Shown here: positions 61,234 through 64,000 of the stretch, piece by piece | How positions within the stretch are numbered: the stretch's first letter is position 1 | Layout: the number at the start of each line of letters is the position of its first letter | Assembly: GCF_000264455.2 (NCBI RefSeq) | Contig: NC_017959.1 | Coordinates: 1-64,000 of the forward strand | Direction: 5' to 3' | DNA length: 64,000 bases | DNA from: Tistrella mobilis KA081020-065 | Lineage (GTDB): Bacteria; Pseudomonadota; Alphaproteobacteria; Tistrellales; Tistrellaceae | The notes under the pieces: model-generated | Database searches by the model: none | Seen by the model: only the letters and a program-made list of their open reading frames with translations | What the model was told of the DNA's origin: nothing | Program-made: the position numbers and the translations under genes

Positions 61234-62583
61234 ATGCAGATGAACGATCAGGCGGATGAGGAGATGATCGCCGGCGCGGATATCGGCTTCGAAGCGATCG
61301 AAGGCGGCCGCGGTGTGGTGATGGCGGCCGAGACCGATGCCCGCGGCCGGATGAGTGCTGCGGCGATCGCCGACCGCTTCGCCGACGGCGTGGTGGTGGC
61401 GCTGTCGGCGGCGGGCTTCGGCCGCCATGCGATGGCGGAGCAGGGGCTGTCGCTCAAGGTGCTGGCCTCGGCCGTCGAGGTGGAGCGGGCCCCGGCGATC
61501 GGCGAGGCCTGGCGGGTCGGGCTGACCCCGGTGCCGGTCGAAGAGGGCATCGGCTTCGCGGCCGAGCTGTCCGATCCGCTGATGGGCGATGTCTTCGCCC
61601 GCGGCATCGTCGAGGTGGTGCCCGAGGATGCGAGCGGCGTGCATGCCGCCTTCCCCGACGACATCGCCGACCGGCTGGCCGAGGCGGCGATCGAAAGCGC
61701 CGGCCCGGCCGATGCGCTGCCGGCCGGCGCCGGCGTGGTCGGCAACCGCCATTGCGACATCATGGGCCATATGAACGTGCAGTTCTACGGCGCCGCCTTC
61801 GATCAGGCGTGCCGGCTGCTGGGTGTCGGGCTCGGCCTGGCCGAGGGGGTGGTGCTGAAGCCGGTGCGCTCGGTCATCCGCTTCAAGGCCGAACAGCGCC
61901 TGGGCGATGCCTTCCAGGTGACTTCGCGCCCGACCATGGTGGCGCCCGATGCCATCGCGGTGACCCACGAGCTGCACAATCTGGAGACCGGCACGCTCTC
62001 GGCCTCGGTCGATTATGTGCTCCAGCCGATCCTGGCCGAGGACGCCTCGCTCCGCCCCTTCGACGATGCGACGATCGAGACCGCCTCGATGCTGGGCGCC
62101 GAGATCGTGGGCGGCATCGATATCGGCCCCGGGCCTTCCGAAGGCCAGGGCATCAGTTTCGAGACCTATCGCGGCTCGGTCGACCCCTGGCATTGCGACG
62201 AGCACGGGCTGGTGGGCGAGCAGTCGCTGATCGACCGGGTTTCGTGCGCGGCCGGCCAGCTGCTCGACAAGGTGGGGTTGAGCGGCGAGCGGATCCGCCG
62301 CGACCGGATCGGCACGGCGGCGGTGGAATACCGCATCCGCTATGAGGGCCCGGCCCGCAACGGCGACGCGCTGACCCTGCGCAGCCAGATCGCCGGTGTG
62401 CGCGACAAGGTGCTGGTGCTCCGTCACCGGCTGAGCCGCCCGGGCGAAGAGGCGACCCCGCTGCTCGAAATCGACGTCATCGCGGTGATGCTGGATCTGG
62501 AGCGCCGCCGCGCGACCCGGGTGCCCGACGATGTGGCGGCGCAGGCGCGCGAACTGCTGATCGAGGATGACGCCGCCGTCTGA
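61234..62583 (+). CDS. Multi-domain hot-dog thioesterase-like protein
   Basis: A 449-residue protein built of repeated hot-dog domains: about 10-130 (DARGRMSAAAIADRFADGVVVAL), about 165-280 (NRHCDIMGHMNVQFYGAAFDQAC, with the H-D-x2-GHMN motif of 4-hydroxybenzoyl-CoA-type thioesterases) and about 300-440 (VDPWHCDEHGLVGEQSLIDRVS, a second DxxGHx-like motif altered to DEHGLV). Acyl-CoA thioesterase or acyl-ACP hydrolase activity is likely, substrate unknown. GGAGGACGTCCAGGA precedes ATG 61234; ATG 61240 is an alternative. Three domains in one chain is longer than common two-domain forms. Confidence 0.78.
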   Translation: MQMNDQADEEMIAGADIGFEAIEGGRGVVMAAETDARGRMSAAAIADRFADGVVVALSAAGFGRHAMAEQGLSLKVLASAVEVERAPAIGEAWRVGLTPVPVEEGIGFAAELSDPLMGDVFARGIVEVVPEDASGVHAAFPDDIADRLAEAAIESAGPADALPAGAGVVGNRHCDIMGHMNVQFYGAAFDQACRLLGVGLGLAEGVVLKPVRSVIRFKAEQRLGDAFQVTSRPTMVAPDAIAVTHELHNLETGTLSASVDYVLQPILAEDASLRPFDDATIETASMLGAEIVGGIDIGPGPSEGQGISFETYRGSVDPWHCDEHGLVGEQSLIDRVSCAAGQLLDKVGLSGERIRRDRIGTAAVEYRIRYEGPARNGDALTLRSQIAGVRDKVLVLRHRLSRPGEEATPLLEIDVIAVMLDLERRRATRVPDDVAAQARELLIEDDAAV

Positions 62584-62607
62584 GGCCACGACCTCGCCGA
62601 TGCGACA

Positions 62608-62635
62608 CCGGCCCCGGCAGCGCTGCCGGGGCCGG
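62608..62635. terminator. Bidirectional terminator between the thioesterase-like gene and mrp
   Basis: CCGGCCCCGGCAGC followed at once by GCTGCCGGGGCCGG makes a 28-bp perfect palindrome between convergent stops at 62583 and 62650, with CTCCGTTTG after it on the plus strand. Confidence 0.7.
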
Positions 62636-62649
62636 CTCCGTTTGCGGCA

Positions 62650-63840
62650 TCAGTCTTCGATGATGATCCGCGGCGGCTCTCGCCGCACCCGGCCCAGGCT
62701 TTCGACCACGCCGGCGGCGATGGCGTGATAGGGGGCGGCGGCCTCGCTCTCGGGGGCGACGGCGACCACCGGCCGGCCTTCGTCGGACATGATCCGGACG
62801 TCGAGATCCAGCGGCACGGCGCCGAGGAAAGGCAGGCCCAGCTTCAGCGCCTCGTCGCGCGCGCCGCCATGGCCGAAGATGTCGGACCGTCCGCCGCAAT
62901 GCGGGCAGGTGAACCAGCTCATATTCTCGACCAGGCCCAGGATCGGCACCTCGACCTTGCGGAACATGGCGAGGCCCTTGCGTGCATCCAGCAGGGCGAT
63001 GTCCTGGGGCGTGGAGACGATGACGGCACCCGCCAGCGGCACGCGCTGAGCGATGGAGAGCTGAACGTCGCCGGTGCCGGGCGGCATGTCGAGCACCAGC
63101 ACGTCGAGCGGCGCCCAGTCTGTCTCACGCAGGAACTGGTCGAGCGCACCCTGAACCATGGGGCCGCGCCAGATCAGCGGCGTGTCTTCCTCGACCATCA
63201 GCCCGATCGACATGGCCTTCAGGCCCCAGCCGATCTTGGGCGTGATCCGCTTGCCGTCGGGGCTGTCGGGCCGCCCCTGAAGCCCCAGCATGCGCGGGAT
63301 CGAGGGGCCATAGACATCGGCGTCCAGAATGCCGGTCTTCAGACCCCGGGCCTGGAGCGCCAGCGCCAGATTGACGGCCAGCGTCGACTTGCCGACGCCG
63401 CCCTTGCCCGAGGCGACCGCGATGATCGCGGTCACCCCCGGCACCACCGGCGCCGAGGGGCGCTGGCCGGCGGCGGGCCCGGTGGGGGATCCGGCGGCGG
63501 CGGACCCGGCGGGCGCGTGGCTGTGGCCATGGCTGTGACCGTGACCGGCGCCGCCGCGCGGCGCCTGGCCCGGGCCGCGCCCGGGCGTGCGTTCGGCGGT
63601 GAGCACCGCGGCGGCGCGGGTGACGCCGGCGACGCCTGCCGCGGCCTGTTCGATCTCGCGGCGGAGCGGTTCGGTGGCGGCGGCACGGTCGGGCGTGGTC
63701 TCGACCATGATGCGTGCGATGCCGGCCTCGTCGACGGTCAGACCCGAGATCCGGCCCGAGGCGACCACGTCGCGGCCGCGCTCCGGATCCCGTATCCCGG
63801 CGAGCCTCGACAGAATCTGGTCCCTGACGGTCCGTGACAT
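62650..63840 (-). CDS. mrp: Mrp/ApbC/NBP35-family iron-sulfur cluster carrier ATPase
   Basis: A 396-residue P-loop ATPase that carries and delivers Fe-S clusters. Residues 1-80 form a MIP18/DUF59 domain (VRDQILSRLAGIRDPERGRDVV); a Gly/His/Pro-rich linker (GHGHSHGHSH, about 100-115) follows; the ATPase has IAVASGKGGVGKSTLAVNLALAL (about 145), LDADVYGPSIPRMLG, DVLVLDMPPGTGDVQLS and the cluster-binding CPHCGG (about 325). The His-rich linker is an odd addition that might bind metal. ATG 63840 is chosen because GGAG lies 9 nt upstream; an ATG at 63861 lacks such a site. Bases 63841-64000 hold no gene I can support. Confidence 0.94.
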   Translation of the reverse strand: MSRTVRDQILSRLAGIRDPERGRDVVASGRISGLTVDEAGIARIMVETTPDRAAATEPLRREIEQAAAGVAGVTRAAAVLTAERTPGRGPGQAPRGGAGHGHSHGHSHAPAGSAAAGSPTGPAAGQRPSAPVVPGVTAIIAVASGKGGVGKSTLAVNLALALQARGLKTGILDADVYGPSIPRMLGLQGRPDSPDGKRITPKIGWGLKAMSIGLMVEEDTPLIWRGPMVQGALDQFLRETDWAPLDVLVLDMPPGTGDVQLSIAQRVPLAGAVIVSTPQDIALLDARKGLAMFRKVEVPILGLVENMSWFTCPHCGGRSDIFGHGGARDEALKLGLPFLGAVPLDLDVRIMSDEGRPVVAVAPESEAAAPYHAIAAGVVESLGRVRREPPRIIIED

Positions 63841-64000
63841 GGTTGAAAACTCCGAGTTCATTGCGATATAGCCCGGGGATCGGGCAGTTGGACGGCCGGC
63901 GGTTCGGAGATCCGCCGGGTCGCGGCGGCCGACGGGAAACCGGCGGCACCGGCGATATAAGCGCAACTCCGTGTCCGGCGCCATATGTGGTGCCGGCAGG

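Overview
The window is GC-rich (roughly 65-70 % by eye), densely packed bacterial chromosome. The codon use, the FhuBCD/FecIR-type iron genes, the TRAP and ABC import systems, a QueE with the CX14CX2C variant iron-sulfur motif, and above all a SAM-II riboswitch in front of metN point to an alphaproteobacterium, most likely Rhodospirillales-like (a Tistrella-type organism would fit, but that is inference). I see no rRNA, tRNA, CRISPR array, insertion sequence, phage gene or origin.

Layout. 1-4.5 kb: a secreted cysteine-rich Sel1-like protein, a rifampin ADP-ribosyltransferase (arr) with a VOC partner, and a divergent pair of DJ-1/PfpI-type genes (secreted protein and GlxA-like regulator). 4.7-10.9 kb: orphan sensor kinase, ruvX, and gatCAB for tRNA-dependent amidation. 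11-12.8 kb: copper handling (DUF2946, PCuAC), a GNAT and an orphan HicB-like protein. 13.2-20.8 kb: one 2534-residue Tc-toxin A subunit with no TcB/TcC beside it. 20.8-25.2 kb: metNI under a SAM-II riboswitch, then queEDC and a SpoU-like methyltransferase. 25.3-28.8 kb: small hypothetical, acyl-CoA synthetase, TetR regulator and divergent thioesterase around a long inverted repeat. 28.9-34.5 kb: DeoR regulator, SLOG-family protein and a four-gene PotABCD/PhnSTUV-type ABC importer. 34.6-42.8 kb: a TRAP importer, a second DeoR regulator and a divergent operon of two flavoproteins and a glycerol-kinase-like FGGY kinase, sharing a striking 15-bp inverted-repeat operator. 42.7-50 kb: DMT exporter, HpcH/CitE-like lyase, XRE-cupin regulator, amino-acid ABC importer, FAD amine/amino-acid oxidase, and a VOC protein. 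50-60.5 kb: an apparently single iron-siderophore transcription unit reading fecI, (mini-ORF), fecR, TonB receptor, fhuD, fhuB, siderophore reductase, PvdE/SyrD-like exporter, fhuC. 60.5-64 kb: DUF962 protein, a long hot-dog thioesterase-like protein and an Mrp/ApbC P-loop ATPase.

The most noteworthy items are the solo TcA gene, a family of structured intergenic repeats whose stems show compensatory changes (34.5 and 48.1-48.4 kb), the SAM-II riboswitch, several well-formed operator palindromes beside local regulators, a GTGA/ATGA-coupled mini-ORF between fecI and fecR, a glycerol-kinase homologue lacking the glycerol-binding arginine, and a QueD homologue in which the usual catalytic cysteine is serine.
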